Source: a virus
Virus record (IMG/VR): IMGVR_UViG_3300005264_000016
Coordinates: 1 to 40,735 of that record
DNA length: 40,735 bases
Strand: one strand, 5' to 3'
The translations under genes and the position numbers were made by a program. Position 1 is the stretch's first letter. Every line of letters starts with the position of its first letter. Positions 26,005 to 32,770 of this stretch are shown here, in pieces. Below the pieces are notes generated by a model, which had not been told where the DNA came from, ran no database searches, and was given only the letters and a program-made list of their open reading frames with translations.

Positions 26005-26745
26005 CTATGAAGTCAAAAGGTCTGTTTTGACTTCATCAATAAGTATGCCCAAAAAATCGCATTGCTTCCGCGCCTCTGCTAGTGTAGCTAAATACACTAC
26101 TTTCTTATCATTGATATTATTGCTTGTTCTAGTAGCTGTTTCTAGCAGTAATTCTAGGTGTCCGATTCTGTCTTCGAGAACCATGATCTTATCGGCCTCT
26201 AATGGGTCTTGTTGTGTTGCAAATAGTAGTGGATGGGCTAAAGACTCCGTGGGGTTATTGACAGACTGGGGCTGGTCTTGGCCTCTTCTGGCGAACTTAT
26301 GAATAATTTCTTGTGTAACTTTTCCAAAAGAGATGGAATACCCTCGTCTAGCTGTATTTGAGTTTATGTCTTTCTTTTGTAAAGCATATTCGAGGCAGGA
26401 GGCTGCACTTTCAGCTCTTTTACCATGAGGTATTGGTTCAAGAAATATAGTTATCTTGTCTCTAGTTTTTCCTATTTCACCAACTTTGTGATGTTGTATC
26501 CTATTAAGAAAAGGAGCAACGTTGTTTTGAAAGCTTATCAGCCTCCTGCAATTTGTGAAGCAAATAGTGATTGCTTTATTTTCCTCCGCTTTGTGTATTT
26601 GGATAGGCTGGAAGTTCATCAGCGTTTGTATGGTGTCCAGAACGGTTGTAACCTCCCATCTTTGGCTCCTGCACCATACGTTCTCTACTATTTTCCTCCA
26701 TGCGTCTAGCGAATGTTGTTTTGAACTTAGTTGTTCTGGATTCAT
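26005..26745 (-). CDS. Unknown protein, first gene of the early operon
   Basis: The 246-residue product begins after a CACAAAGGAGATA leader like those of several rightward genes. The N-terminal 115 residues contain strands and helices with several basic residues (RRLISFQNNVAPFLNRIQHH), a polar linker follows, and residues 190-240 form a probable coiled coil (KIMVLEDRIGHLELLLETATR). As the first gene after the leftward promoter it would be made earliest, a place where host-takeover or regulatory proteins are common. No family was recognised. Confidence 0.6.
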   Translation of the reverse strand: MNPEQLSSKQHSLDAWRKIVENVWCRSQRWEVTTVLDTIQTLMNFQPIQIHKAEENKAITICFTNCRRLISFQNNVAPFLNRIQHHKVGEIGKTRDKITIFLEPIPHGKRAESAASCLEYALQKKDINSNTARRGYSISFGKVTQEIIHKFARRGQDQPQSVNNPTESLAHPLLFATQQDPLEADKIMVLEDRIGHLELLLETATRTSNNINDKKVVYLATLAEARKQCDFLGILIDEVKTDLLTS

Positions 26746-26786
26746 TTATATCTCCTTTGTGGTAAGTTTATTTAGTGTTGGAACTA

Positions 26787-26815
26787 CTCATAGATGATAA
26801 GCAATCTTATGTCAA
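26787..26815 (-). promoter_or_regulatory. Leftward early promoter candidate
   Basis: Read on the minus strand, TTGACA (26810-26815) and TATGAG (26787-26792) are separated by 17 bases. The -35 is a perfect consensus and the -10 matches four of six positions. It lies about 40 bp upstream of the first leftward gene. Confidence 0.6.
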
Positions 26816-26849
26816 GTGTTATTTTGAATAATATTAAAAAATAAATGTG

Positions 26850-26878
26850 TTGACAACGAAAGCTATTATTTATATATG
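26850..26878 (+). promoter_or_regulatory. Rightward promoter candidate for the packaging operon
   Basis: TTGACA (26850-26855) and TATATG (26873-26878) are separated by 17 bases. The -35 is a perfect consensus. It is divergent from the leftward promoter, with the -35 elements about 35 bp apart, and lies about 60 bp upstream of the small-terminase-like gene. Confidence 0.6.
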
Positions 26879-26892
26879 ACGAATCATCGTCA
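26877..26892. promoter_or_regulatory. 16-bp palindromic operator candidate
   Basis: TGACGA-ATCA-TCGTCA is an inverted repeat with perfect 6-bp arms and a 4-bp spacer. It covers the edge of the rightward -10 and the expected transcription start. A half-site TGACGAAT recurs at 26909-26916, 32 bp away, about three helical turns. The phage's XRE protein is the obvious candidate ligand. Confidence 0.45.
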
Positions 26893-26936
26893 AGATGTAT
26901 TTAAAAAGTGACGAATTGATAATATCAAGGATGCTT

Positions 26937-27506
26937 ATGAAAAAATTTAAATGCATAGTGTGCAGCCATAAAGACAGAAAAGATATCAATGCCAGATTGT
27001 TAAGAGGTCAGTCTAATAATAGCGTAGCTAAGCTGTTCGGTCTTTCAGAGCCAACAGTACGCCGCCACCGTAACAAACACCTTGCTGATGTTGTCGTTAA
27101 TGCGATGGCACAGACACTAGAGAACTCTAAATCATTAGAAGATGCCGTGATGGCTAATAATAACGTTTTAGAGGTATACGGTAATAACAGTGCTGAATCT
27201 TTAAGTATGAAGAACTTTAAGGATATGCCATCTCCTTTAGAGGATATAGGATCACATATCAAATTTCTCTATGAGGAGGCCGTAGAGACGATGTTGTTTG
27301 CAAAAGCACAGTTAGATCAGAACCTAAAGCTAAAAGCGTTAAGGGACGCACGTGAGTGCTTGGTTTTAATCAAAAATGCTGCGGAATTACTAATGCACAA
27401 GGCACAAGATGATGAATTAGAAGTTTTAGTGGCTAAGATCTTGGATGCTGTTCACGACTTTCCTGAAGCAAGGGAAGCCATATCACTTAAACTGTTGGGG
27501 GAATAG
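26937..27506 (+). CDS. Small terminase subunit-like DNA-binding protein (zinc knuckle plus HTH)
   Basis: The product is 189 residues from ATG 26937, which has AAGGA at 26927-26931; codons at 26895 and 26931 are in frame but poorly placed. The N terminus carries C-x-x-C-x-H followed by a helix-turn-helix (SNNSVAKLFGLSEPTVRRHR, then NKHL), a pattern common in small DNA-binding proteins next to terminases. The remainder is helical (SHIKFLYEEAVETMLFAKAQ), as expected for oligomerisation. It is the first gene of the rightward packaging operon, four genes before the ATPase. It probably recognises the packaging site, but a transcription factor role is possible. Confidence 0.65.
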   Translation: MKKFKCIVCSHKDRKDINARLLRGQSNNSVAKLFGLSEPTVRRHRNKHLADVVVNAMAQTLENSKSLEDAVMANNNVLEVYGNNSAESLSMKNFKDMPSPLEDIGSHIKFLYEEAVETMLFAKAQLDQNLKLKALRDARECLVLIKNAAELLMHKAQDDELEVLVAKILDAVHDFPEAREAISLKLLGE

Positions 27507-27508
27507 TC

Positions 27509-27745
27509 ATGGGAAAAGACAATAGAAAGACTCAGAAAACTGTAAACGGAACACCTGTACAATGCCGAACAATAAACATGGGTAGCACATTGCAAGCGCT
27601 TATGGATGTTCTCGAGGAGCTTGGAGACACATCCATCATTACTCCGGGAATTGACTATGTCTTTAAGAAACAATGGCAAGCTTTAATGCAAAGGAATGAA
27701 ATATCTTTTGACGGCACTCAAATAGTTATAAAAAAATGGGGGTAA
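27509..27745 (+). CDS. Unknown small protein in the packaging operon
   Basis: The 78-residue product starts two bases after the upstream stop with GGGGGAAT before it. It has a basic N terminus (MGKDNRKTQKT), a helix (LQALMDVLEELG) and a C-terminal strand pair ending in IVIKKWG. No family was recognised. Tight spacing shows cotranscription with the terminase-like genes. Confidence 0.6.
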   Translation: MGKDNRKTQKTVNGTPVQCRTINMGSTLQALMDVLEELGDTSIITPGIDYVFKKQWQALMQRNEISFDGTQIVIKKWG

Positions 27746-27748
27746 GTG

Positions 27749-28099
27749 ATGTCAGAATATAGAATTAGAATAGGTAAACTGCTGGCCTATATGTATGATG
27801 TAAGTTCAATGGATAAATACCCAGATGAATTTTTCATGAAAATGATATGTGCTGTCGATTCGTCTATATGGAACGAAGATGAGATCTTAAATGATCCTGA
27901 CATCGACACCGAACAGGCTTGGTGTTTTTGTTACCACCATGCTCATGAAATATATTTAAAAATGATAATGAGGAAAGGTGGCCGAAAGACTTTTAAAAGA
28001 GGTGAGACTAGGAGGCCGACATTGGATTACCTTAAAGAATCTTATGAGAGGGCTAATAAGCACCTTATTAAGCTACTATACCCTTATTACGGAGGTTGA
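27749..28099 (+). CDS. Unknown acidic/helical protein
   Basis: The 116-residue product begins at ATG 27749; a GTG immediately upstream is also in frame but abuts the previous stop. It is helical, with a Cys/His/Tyr-rich patch (AWCFCYHHAHEIY) near residue 65 and a strongly basic stretch (MRKGGRKTFKRGETRR) that could contact nucleic acid. No family was recognised. It is one base from the next gene. Confidence 0.6.
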   Translation: MSEYRIRIGKLLAYMYDVSSMDKYPDEFFMKMICAVDSSIWNEDEILNDPDIDTEQAWCFCYHHAHEIYLKMIMRKGGRKTFKRGETRRPTLDYLKESYERANKHLIKLLYPYYGG

Positions 28100-28100
28100 T

Positions 28101-28406
28101 ATGGAAGTATCAAGTAAAGAAAAATGGCTGGTCAATGTTATGATCAAGTTCGTGGGCATGTCTGCATGGCGGTATGATTTCTTGAAGCAAATATATAAAT
28201 GTCTTTTACAAGCTAAAAACAAGCAGTTTAGCAGCAAAGATCTGAATTATTGTTTGCTCGATACACTGGCTTGGTTTGGATTTATCCTAGATAAAGAGGG
28301 CTGTCCAGAAATGAAATATAAAGAAGCAGTAGCCCTTTACGGTGATGTTTTCAGAGACTTCGACTGGATTGAGTTCCCCCCTGTCAAGAAAGATGATTTT
28401 AAATGA
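28101..28406 (+). CDS. Unknown small protein preceding the terminase ATPase
   Basis: The 101-residue product starts at ATG 28101, chosen because GGAGG lies at 28091-28095; a longer in-frame extension overlaps the upstream gene and has no such site. The sequence is helical with many aromatics (GMSAWRYDFLKQIYKCLL, CLLDTLAWFGFILD) and an acidic C terminus. It overlaps the ATPase gene by four bases (ATGA), so the two are translationally coupled. No family was recognised. Confidence 0.6.
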   Translation: MEVSSKEKWLVNVMIKFVGMSAWRYDFLKQIYKCLLQAKNKQFSSKDLNYCLLDTLAWFGFILDKEGCPEMKYKEAVALYGDVFRDFDWIEFPPVKKDDFK

Positions 28407-29176
28407 TCATTAATCAAGATAGGGCTCATTATTTAGCTCTTGCTGTAAATCCTTCTAAGTTTGCAGAGGTAGCTTTTGAGTTTAAGCCTGATGAATATCA
28501 AGATGGCGTGCTCAAACGACCAGATGCGGAGCAATTAATAGTGTGGTCAAGGCAGTTCGGTAAATCCGCCACCGTGGCAACTCTGTGCCTCCATACAGCC
28601 GTTTTTAACCCTGATAGTGTGGTTCTTGTAGCAGCTCAAAGAAAAGAGGTTGCACAGGAAATGATACGTAAGGCAAGAAAAGGGACAAGAATGTTGTGCG
28701 GTGGGTTTTTTCCTACTGTGAAGAAGGATAATGCAGGCAGCTTAGAGTTATCAAATGGGTCACGTATTATGGCCGTCTCAGGCAGCGAAAGTGGACCTCG
28801 TGGGTATACAGTTAACCTAGTAGTTATCGATGAGGCTTCTCGTGTACCTGAAGAGTATTACGAAGCCGTGACACCTACTCAATCGACAGTTAATAGACCT
28901 AAATTCATTGCCATGACAACACCATATGGCAGACGAGGTTGGTTTTGGGATTTATGGACTAAAAACACTGGGTGTTTTAAGCAGGTGTTGACCTACCATG
29001 ATTGCCCAAGAATAAGTGCTGATTTTATAGCGAAGGAAAAAGCAAGACTGCCTGATTATATTTTCAGGCAGGAATATCTGTGTGAATTTATCGACCCTAA
29101 ATCAGCAGTATTTGATTATGAAGACTTCATGGCCTGTATTAATGATAATATCGAAACAATAGGACTTAAATTTTAA
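28403..29176 (+). CDS. Terminase large subunit, ATPase half (split gene)
   Basis: The 257-residue product contains all terminase ATPase motifs: an adenine-binding PDEYQDGVL (29-37), Walker A SRQFGKSA (49-56), Walker B LVVIDE (139-144) and coupling motif AMTTP (170-174). It ends just after FRQEYLCEF and AVFDYEDF, the segment that in ordinary terminases leads into the nuclease domain. Full-length large subunits usually have 400-600 residues. The nuclease domain is absent here but is encoded separately at 30763-31371. The ATPase would pump DNA into the prohead through the portal. Its stop is followed at once by a new AGGAGG site, so the end looks like a genuine gene boundary. Confidence 0.88.
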   Translation: MIINQDRAHYLALAVNPSKFAEVAFEFKPDEYQDGVLKRPDAEQLIVWSRQFGKSATVATLCLHTAVFNPDSVVLVAAQRKEVAQEMIRKARKGTRMLCGGFFPTVKKDNAGSLELSNGSRIMAVSGSESGPRGYTVNLVVIDEASRVPEEYYEAVTPTQSTVNRPKFIAMTTPYGRRGWFWDLWTKNTGCFKQVLTYHDCPRISADFIAKEKARLPDYIFRQEYLCEFIDPKSAVFDYEDFMACINDNIETIGLKF

Positions 29177-29188
29177 AAGGAGGTCAGT

Positions 29189-29305
29189 ATGAGTGATATT
29201 GCAAGAGTCTATTTTGCCTTTAGCTACAATAAAGAGGTATGTAAGAAGGTTTTTGGTTTCGTCAAGGCTTCTGGTTATGAAGGGCATTTGTTTTGTACGT
29301 ATTAG
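29189..29305 (+). CDS. Miniprotein, 38 residues
   Basis: An ATG lies five bases after an AAAAGGAGG site and opens a 38-residue frame (MSDIARVYFAFSYNKEV at the start, ending GHLFCTY). The strong ribosome binding site and its tight position after the ATPase gene support translation. It has two cysteines and many aromatic residues. No family was recognised. It is the first of seven small genes that separate the two terminase parts. Confidence 0.5.
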   Translation: MSDIARVYFAFSYNKEVCKKVFGFVKASGYEGHLFCTY

Positions 29306-29339
29306 GGAAGAGATAAATATCTAAAGGGAGGCATATCTG

Positions 29340-29549
29340 ATGAGTAACGTATTCTATAGTACTTTTACAGCATTATGGTGGAGTGTTACATTATGGTTCT
29401 TATATTGCGTTTTAACGATGTCGTTGGCTAGCCGTTACAGCGGGATCAGCAACAAGAGAGCTATCAACAGGTGCGCTAAAGCAGCTCCTGCATTCTCATA
29501 TTTAGTACCCTTTACAATGGTTTTAATCTATTTATTCACCAGCACCTAA
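29340..29549 (+). CDS. Small membrane protein with two predicted spans
   Basis: The 69-residue product has two hydrophobic segments, about residues 9-31 (TALWWSVTLWFLYCVLTMSL) and 49-66 (APAFSYLVPFTMVLIYLF), with a short basic loop (RYSGISNKRAINRCAK) between. AAAGGGAGG precedes the start. The topology resembles class II holins and many small phage membrane proteins, but position within the packaging region gives no support for lysis. Function is unknown. Confidence 0.55.
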   Translation: MSNVFYSTFTALWWSVTLWFLYCVLTMSLASRYSGISNKRAINRCAKAAPAFSYLVPFTMVLIYLFTST

Positions 29550-29568
29550 ATTTTTTTTAAAAAAGTAC

Positions 29569-29574
29569 TTGACT
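29569..29574 (+). promoter_or_regulatory. TTGACT promoter-like block, copy 1
   Basis: TTGACT followed by CATAATATAAA lies after a T8 run. Nearly the same block, T-run then TTGACTTATAATAAAA, recurs at 34034-34066. The -10 at the standard 17-bp spacing is poor here, so the element may be an unusual promoter. It lies about 100 bp upstream of the gene at 29675. Confidence 0.35.
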
Positions 29575-29594
29575 CATAATATAAAGCAAGACAT

Positions 29595-29664
29595 GTTGTA
29601 ACCAGTGATTGTAGCAATAGTTGTAGCAACTATCATATGAACATTACCACAATACTTACCACAA
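29595..29664. repeat. Cluster of TTGTRRYAA-like short repeats
   Basis: Three direct copies (around 29596, 29609 and 29621) and two inverted copies (29644-29652 and 29656-29664) of a 9-bp TTGTRRYAA-like element lie in the leader of the gene at 29675, with 12-13-bp steps within each group. This spacing is near a helical turn. It may be an operator array or a packaging-site-like cluster. Confidence 0.35.
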
Positions 29665-29674
29665 AGGAGATAAT

Positions 29675-30049
29675 ATGAATCATTACAAAGGCTTACCAGA
29701 TCCTTCAATGTTAGGTTTGGACGACTGCAACACATTGGATGAAGCGTTAGGATTTTGTTTAGCTAGAGTTACTAACATAAGACTTAGGGCGATATCGATA
29801 AGAGCTGCACAGGGTATCAAGGAAGATCCTGTCGTGTCTTCCAGCGAAGCAAGAGATCTCTTTATCTCAACCACGGCACGTTGGGTTTTAAAGCTCGAAA
29901 CTGATTCTCACCTTATGAATAACTCTGATCTTGAAGAGTTCAACGATATATTAGCAAAGTCTTTAGAATCTCAAAGAAAACGGTATGTGCTTATTGGTAA
30001 ACTACATGATGCAATAATGACTGTAAACGGCTCGTTACTTCCTTGCTAA
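29675..30049 (+). CDS. Unknown helical protein in the terminase gap
   Basis: The 124-residue product follows an ACAAAGGAGATAAT leader of the type shared by other accessory genes here. It is helical (LDEALGFCLARVTNIRLRAI, SSSEARDLFISTTARWVLKL, SDLEEFNDILAKSLESQRKR). Several phage genes of this size and style encode regulators or anti-host proteins, but no family was recognised. It has its own promoter-like region and long leader, so it may be expressed separately from the packaging genes. Confidence 0.6.
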   Translation: MNHYKGLPDPSMLGLDDCNTLDEALGFCLARVTNIRLRAISIRAAQGIKEDPVVSSSEARDLFISTTARWVLKLETDSHLMNNSDLEEFNDILAKSLESQRKRYVLIGKLHDAIMTVNGSLLPC

Positions 30050-30071
30050 CGTCTTAAAAGTAGGAGTTTAT

Positions 30072-30182
30072 ATGGCAACTTTGGCTGTCGATTTTTCAGT
30101 AGGCTGTTCTGAGTGGTGTTCTTGGGGATGGATGTTTTTGAATGCCTTATGGTTTGGGTTTTTCGGTGACACTATTTGTTAA
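30072..30182 (+). CDS. Cys/Trp-rich miniprotein, paralog 1 (36 residues)
   Basis: ATG 30072 follows TAGGAG and opens a 36-residue frame with DFSVGCSEWCSW and a hydrophobic aromatic C-terminal half (MFLNALWFGFFGD). The core F-V-CS-W is shared with the next miniprotein. Length and hydrophobicity suggest a membrane-associated peptide. No family was recognised. The paired arrangement and ribosome binding sites make it likely to be real despite its size. Confidence 0.5.
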   Translation: MATLAVDFSVGCSEWCSWGWMFLNALWFGFFGDTIC

Positions 30183-30192
30183 GGAGGGTATT

Positions 30193-30291
30193 ATGACGAC
30201 TGAATTCTTAGAGTTTGCAGTGAGTTGTTCATCTTGGATTTGTGATATTTTTGGAGCAATGGCTGATCTTTACGAATGGTGGATTAACTAA
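30193..30291 (+). CDS. Cys/Trp-rich miniprotein, paralog 2 (32 residues)
   Basis: ATG 30193 lies after TAAGGAGGG, an excellent ribosome binding site, and opens a 32-residue frame with LEFAVSCSSWICDIFGAM and a tryptophan-rich end. It shares the F-V-CS-W core with its upstream neighbour. Its TAA overlaps the next ATG (TAATG), so it is translationally coupled to the gene at 30291. Function is unknown. Confidence 0.5.
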   Translation: MTTEFLEFAVSCSSWICDIFGAMADLYEWWIN

Positions 30292-30644
30292 TGTCAGAAT
30301 ATAAATGCGGATACCCAAGAATGAAGGTGCTTCCAGACCTAGTGGACTTCATGATCTTGTTTGAGACTGAACCTGAACAAGAGGCTGATGACACTTGTTG
30401 GTACCGCTACACGACTGAAAAAGATAAAGAAGATATTGTAGTAGAGGTTTTTTTTGATTTCTGTAATCCTTATTTTGCGATCTCAGCCAAACTCAACAAA
30501 AGGCATCTTTTTAGTTTAGAAAAAGGATCGTTAGAAGAAATAAAAATACATAATTCTAAGACAGGATCTTATCTACGTTGTCGTTTTTCAGATGGAGCGT
30601 GCTTGTATTATGAACCACGGCCATTTTATATATCGTGCTGGTAG
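30291..30644 (+). CDS. Unknown beta-rich protein in the terminase gap
   Basis: The 117-residue product starts in a TAATG overlap with the preceding miniprotein. It appears beta-rich with many aromatics and cysteines (DTCWYRYTTEKDKEDIVVEV, FFDFCNPYFAISAKL, SYLRCRFSDGACLYYEPRPF). It has no signal peptide or membrane span. No family was recognised. Confidence 0.55.
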   Translation: MSEYKCGYPRMKVLPDLVDFMILFETEPEQEADDTCWYRYTTEKDKEDIVVEVFFDFCNPYFAISAKLNKRHLFSLEKGSLEEIKIHNSKTGSYLRCRFSDGACLYYEPRPFYISCW

Positions 30645-30657
30645 TTAAGGAGGTGAA

Positions 30658-30723
30658 ATGTTTAAACCTAGAAGAGTAGTAGATGTGGACAAGTCCATTC
30701 TCATGCCTAGAGTTCATGGATGA
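30658..30723 (+). CDS. Possible 21-residue leader peptide before the nuclease gene
   Basis: ATG 30658 follows a strong AAGGAGGTGAA site and opens a 21-residue frame (MFKPRRVVDVDKSILMPRVH then Gly). Its end overlaps a second mini-frame from ATG 30716 of 14 residues that stops at 30760, two bases before the nuclease start. The chain of overlapping starts could couple translation into the nuclease gene. The ribosome binding site is convincing but the peptide itself has no recognisable content. Confidence 0.35.
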   Translation: MFKPRRVVDVDKSILMPRVHG

Positions 30724-30762
30724 TGCTGACTTGTTTTCAACGATTGAAATCAAGGATTAATA

Positions 30763-31371
30763 ATGGATAAAAGACTATTTATAGGGTTGGATTTAGGACA
30801 GCAATACGATTTTACCGTTATAACCGCTGTCAGTTCATACAGAACGGATCATCGTGAAATAACCCATACATTAGAGTACATTCACCGATTTCCACTCAAA
30901 ATGAGCTACTCAGTTATGGCAAACCAAGTGACGAGCTTCGTCACATCTTCAAGAGTCAAACTTTACAACCCTACTTTGATAGTCGACTTCACTGGGGTGG
31001 GTGCTCCGGTATATGATATGCTCGTCAAAAATGGACTCAAACCAGTTGCATTTACTATCACTGGTGGCACCCAACCTAACATCACAAATCGTCATAAAAT
31101 GTCAGTTCCTAAACGTGATATGGTGGCATCTTTGCAAATAGCACTGCAAAATCGCAACATAAAAATACCATCAAATATCAACGAGCTCGAGCAACTGAAA
31201 TCTGAAATTCAAAATTTCCATATAAAGATTGACAAAAGTTCGTCGACTACTTTTGGGGCATTGAGAGATAGCGTTCATGATGATATAATAATGGCTTTGT
31301 GTATGTCTATTTGGTACGCTGATTATGCATTGGTAGGGAAGCAATCACCATTTATAAAGGTAGGAAATTAA
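30763..31371 (+). CDS. Terminase large subunit, nuclease half (split gene)
   Basis: The 202-residue product is a stand-alone RNase-H-fold terminase nuclease. It opens with FIGLDLGQQYDFTVI (Asp10), continues with TLIVDFTGVGAPVYDML (Asp75) and ends its core with SVHDDIIMALCMSIW (Asp173/Asp174), the three acidic groups that bind the metals for concatemer cutting. The ATPase domain is absent and is encoded 1.6 kb upstream. The product starts directly at the domain's first strand, so the break falls in the interdomain linker. The two proteins presumably form a two-chain large terminase. The portal gene follows one base later. Confidence 0.85.
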   Translation: MDKRLFIGLDLGQQYDFTVITAVSSYRTDHREITHTLEYIHRFPLKMSYSVMANQVTSFVTSSRVKLYNPTLIVDFTGVGAPVYDMLVKNGLKPVAFTITGGTQPNITNRHKMSVPKRDMVASLQIALQNRNIKIPSNINELEQLKSEIQNFHIKIDKSSSTTFGALRDSVHDDIIMALCMSIWYADYALVGKQSPFIKVGN

Positions 31372-31372
31372 A

Positions 31373-32770
31373 ATGACAGAAGTTAAAAAACCGGCTGTTT
31401 TCACGTCTCGAGATTTTTGGGACCCGAGTTTGAATAAGGAAAAAATATTATACGATGCTTTGGGGTTCCCTCAGAAAATAGCATATAAGGACTATCTTAG
31501 AAGATACAAGAGACAAGAGGTTGCGCATAGGATCATCAAGGCTCCAGCAACAGCTACTTGGTCTGACACTCCAGAGATTTATGACAACACCAAAACAGAA
31601 GGTCCTGAAGGAAAAGTGAATAGATCAACGTTTGAATTAGCATTTGATTTATTAGCTAACGAACTCAAATTGTTCGGTAATTTAAAGAAGTTAGACATTC
31701 TGGCATCATTAGGCAGGTTCGCTATTTTGATGCTTGGGTACAACTCTGACTCTGTGTCTGTATTGGCACCCGTCACGGCGTCAGATAAGCTTGTATATGT
31801 CAAACCTATAAGCGAAGAGCACGTGACTGTTTTGTCTTGGGATTACGATCCGACATCAGAAAGATACGGATGGCCTAAGATTTATCAGATCGAGGTGGCT
31901 ACCGATTCCGAAGAGAGCAGGACTATTCAGGTTCATTGGTCAAGAGTTATCCACGTTGCAATAGATACCCTTGATGAAGAGCTTTATGGGATACCGGCAA
32001 TGGAGCCTATTTATAATAGACTCATTGGGTTGGACAAGATAGCTGGGTCTGCTCCTGAAGGTTATTTGTTAGGTGCAAGAGGTGGGTTTGTATGTAAGGC
32101 GTCAGAACATTCAGCTTCTCTCACGGACGATGAAAAAAAGGCTATATCCAACGAATTGAACTTATATTTTGAACAGCAGAAAAGGACTCTTACGGTCGAT
32201 GGCTTGGACATTCAAGAGCTTAAGCCTCAAGTTATTTCACCAAAAGAGCAGATTGATGTTCAGTTGAGATTAATTAGTGCTCAAACGAACATACCTGTAA
32301 GGATATTGACTGGTTCTGAAAGAGGTGAATTGGCATCATCTCAAGATGAAAGGGGTTGGCTAAAATACATAGAACAGCGAAGAAATGAGGTGGCAGAAGG
32401 GTCTATGTTGACACCATTAGTAGAGAAGCTAATCTTCAATGGAACGCTGCCAGAACCTGTTGGTGGCTTTTACTTTACATGGAAGCCGTTGCTAGTCCTT
32501 ACAGACAAAGAAAAGGCCGAGATAGCTGAATTAAACATAAAGGTTCTAGATACTTATGCGTCCAATCCAACTGCTATGGCTATATATCCACCGGAGTTCT
32601 TTTTCAGAGATTTCTTTGGTAAAACGAATGAAGAGATACTAGAAATGGAACAAGCGTCTAACCTAGTGGACGATGATGCGTTTTTAGATGAGGATTTAAA
32701 GGAATACCCAGATGAAATCGAAGAGCAAAAGAATAGTAAAGAAGGAACAAAAAAAGTCGACAGACCCTAA
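31373..32770 (+). CDS. Portal protein (DUF1073-like)
   Basis: The 465-residue product resembles DUF1073-type portal proteins. Supporting segments are YLRRYKRQEVAHRIIKAPA, a body with HWSRVIHVAIDTLDEELYGIP, LEPIYNRL-like helix, then SAQTNIPVRILTGSERGELASSQDE and WLKYIEQRRNEV near residues 300-345. The portal is the dodecameric vertex ring through which DNA is packaged and to which the tail attaches. It is directly downstream of the terminase nuclease, the normal order. The C terminus is acidic and overlaps the next gene by 59 bases. Confidence 0.85.
   Translation: MTEVKKPAVFTSRDFWDPSLNKEKILYDALGFPQKIAYKDYLRRYKRQEVAHRIIKAPATATWSDTPEIYDNTKTEGPEGKVNRSTFELAFDLLANELKLFGNLKKLDILASLGRFAILMLGYNSDSVSVLAPVTASDKLVYVKPISEEHVTVLSWDYDPTSERYGWPKIYQIEVATDSEESRTIQVHWSRVIHVAIDTLDEELYGIPAMEPIYNRLIGLDKIAGSAPEGYLLGARGGFVCKASEHSASLTDDEKKAISNELNLYFEQQKRTLTVDGLDIQELKPQVISPKEQIDVQLRLISAQTNIPVRILTGSERGELASSQDERGWLKYIEQRRNEVAEGSMLTPLVEKLIFNGTLPEPVGGFYFTWKPLLVLTDKEKAEIAELNIKVLDTYASNPTAMAIYPPEFFFRDFFGKTNEEILEMEQASNLVDDDAFLDEDLKEYPDEIEEQKNSKEGTKKVDRP

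Noticed and set aside
28403-31371. Intein or group I intron as the cause of the terminase split
   Set aside because: Both genes have their own ribosome binding sites, start and stop codons; no intein terminal residues or homing endonuclease motif was seen; the gap holds ordinary small genes.
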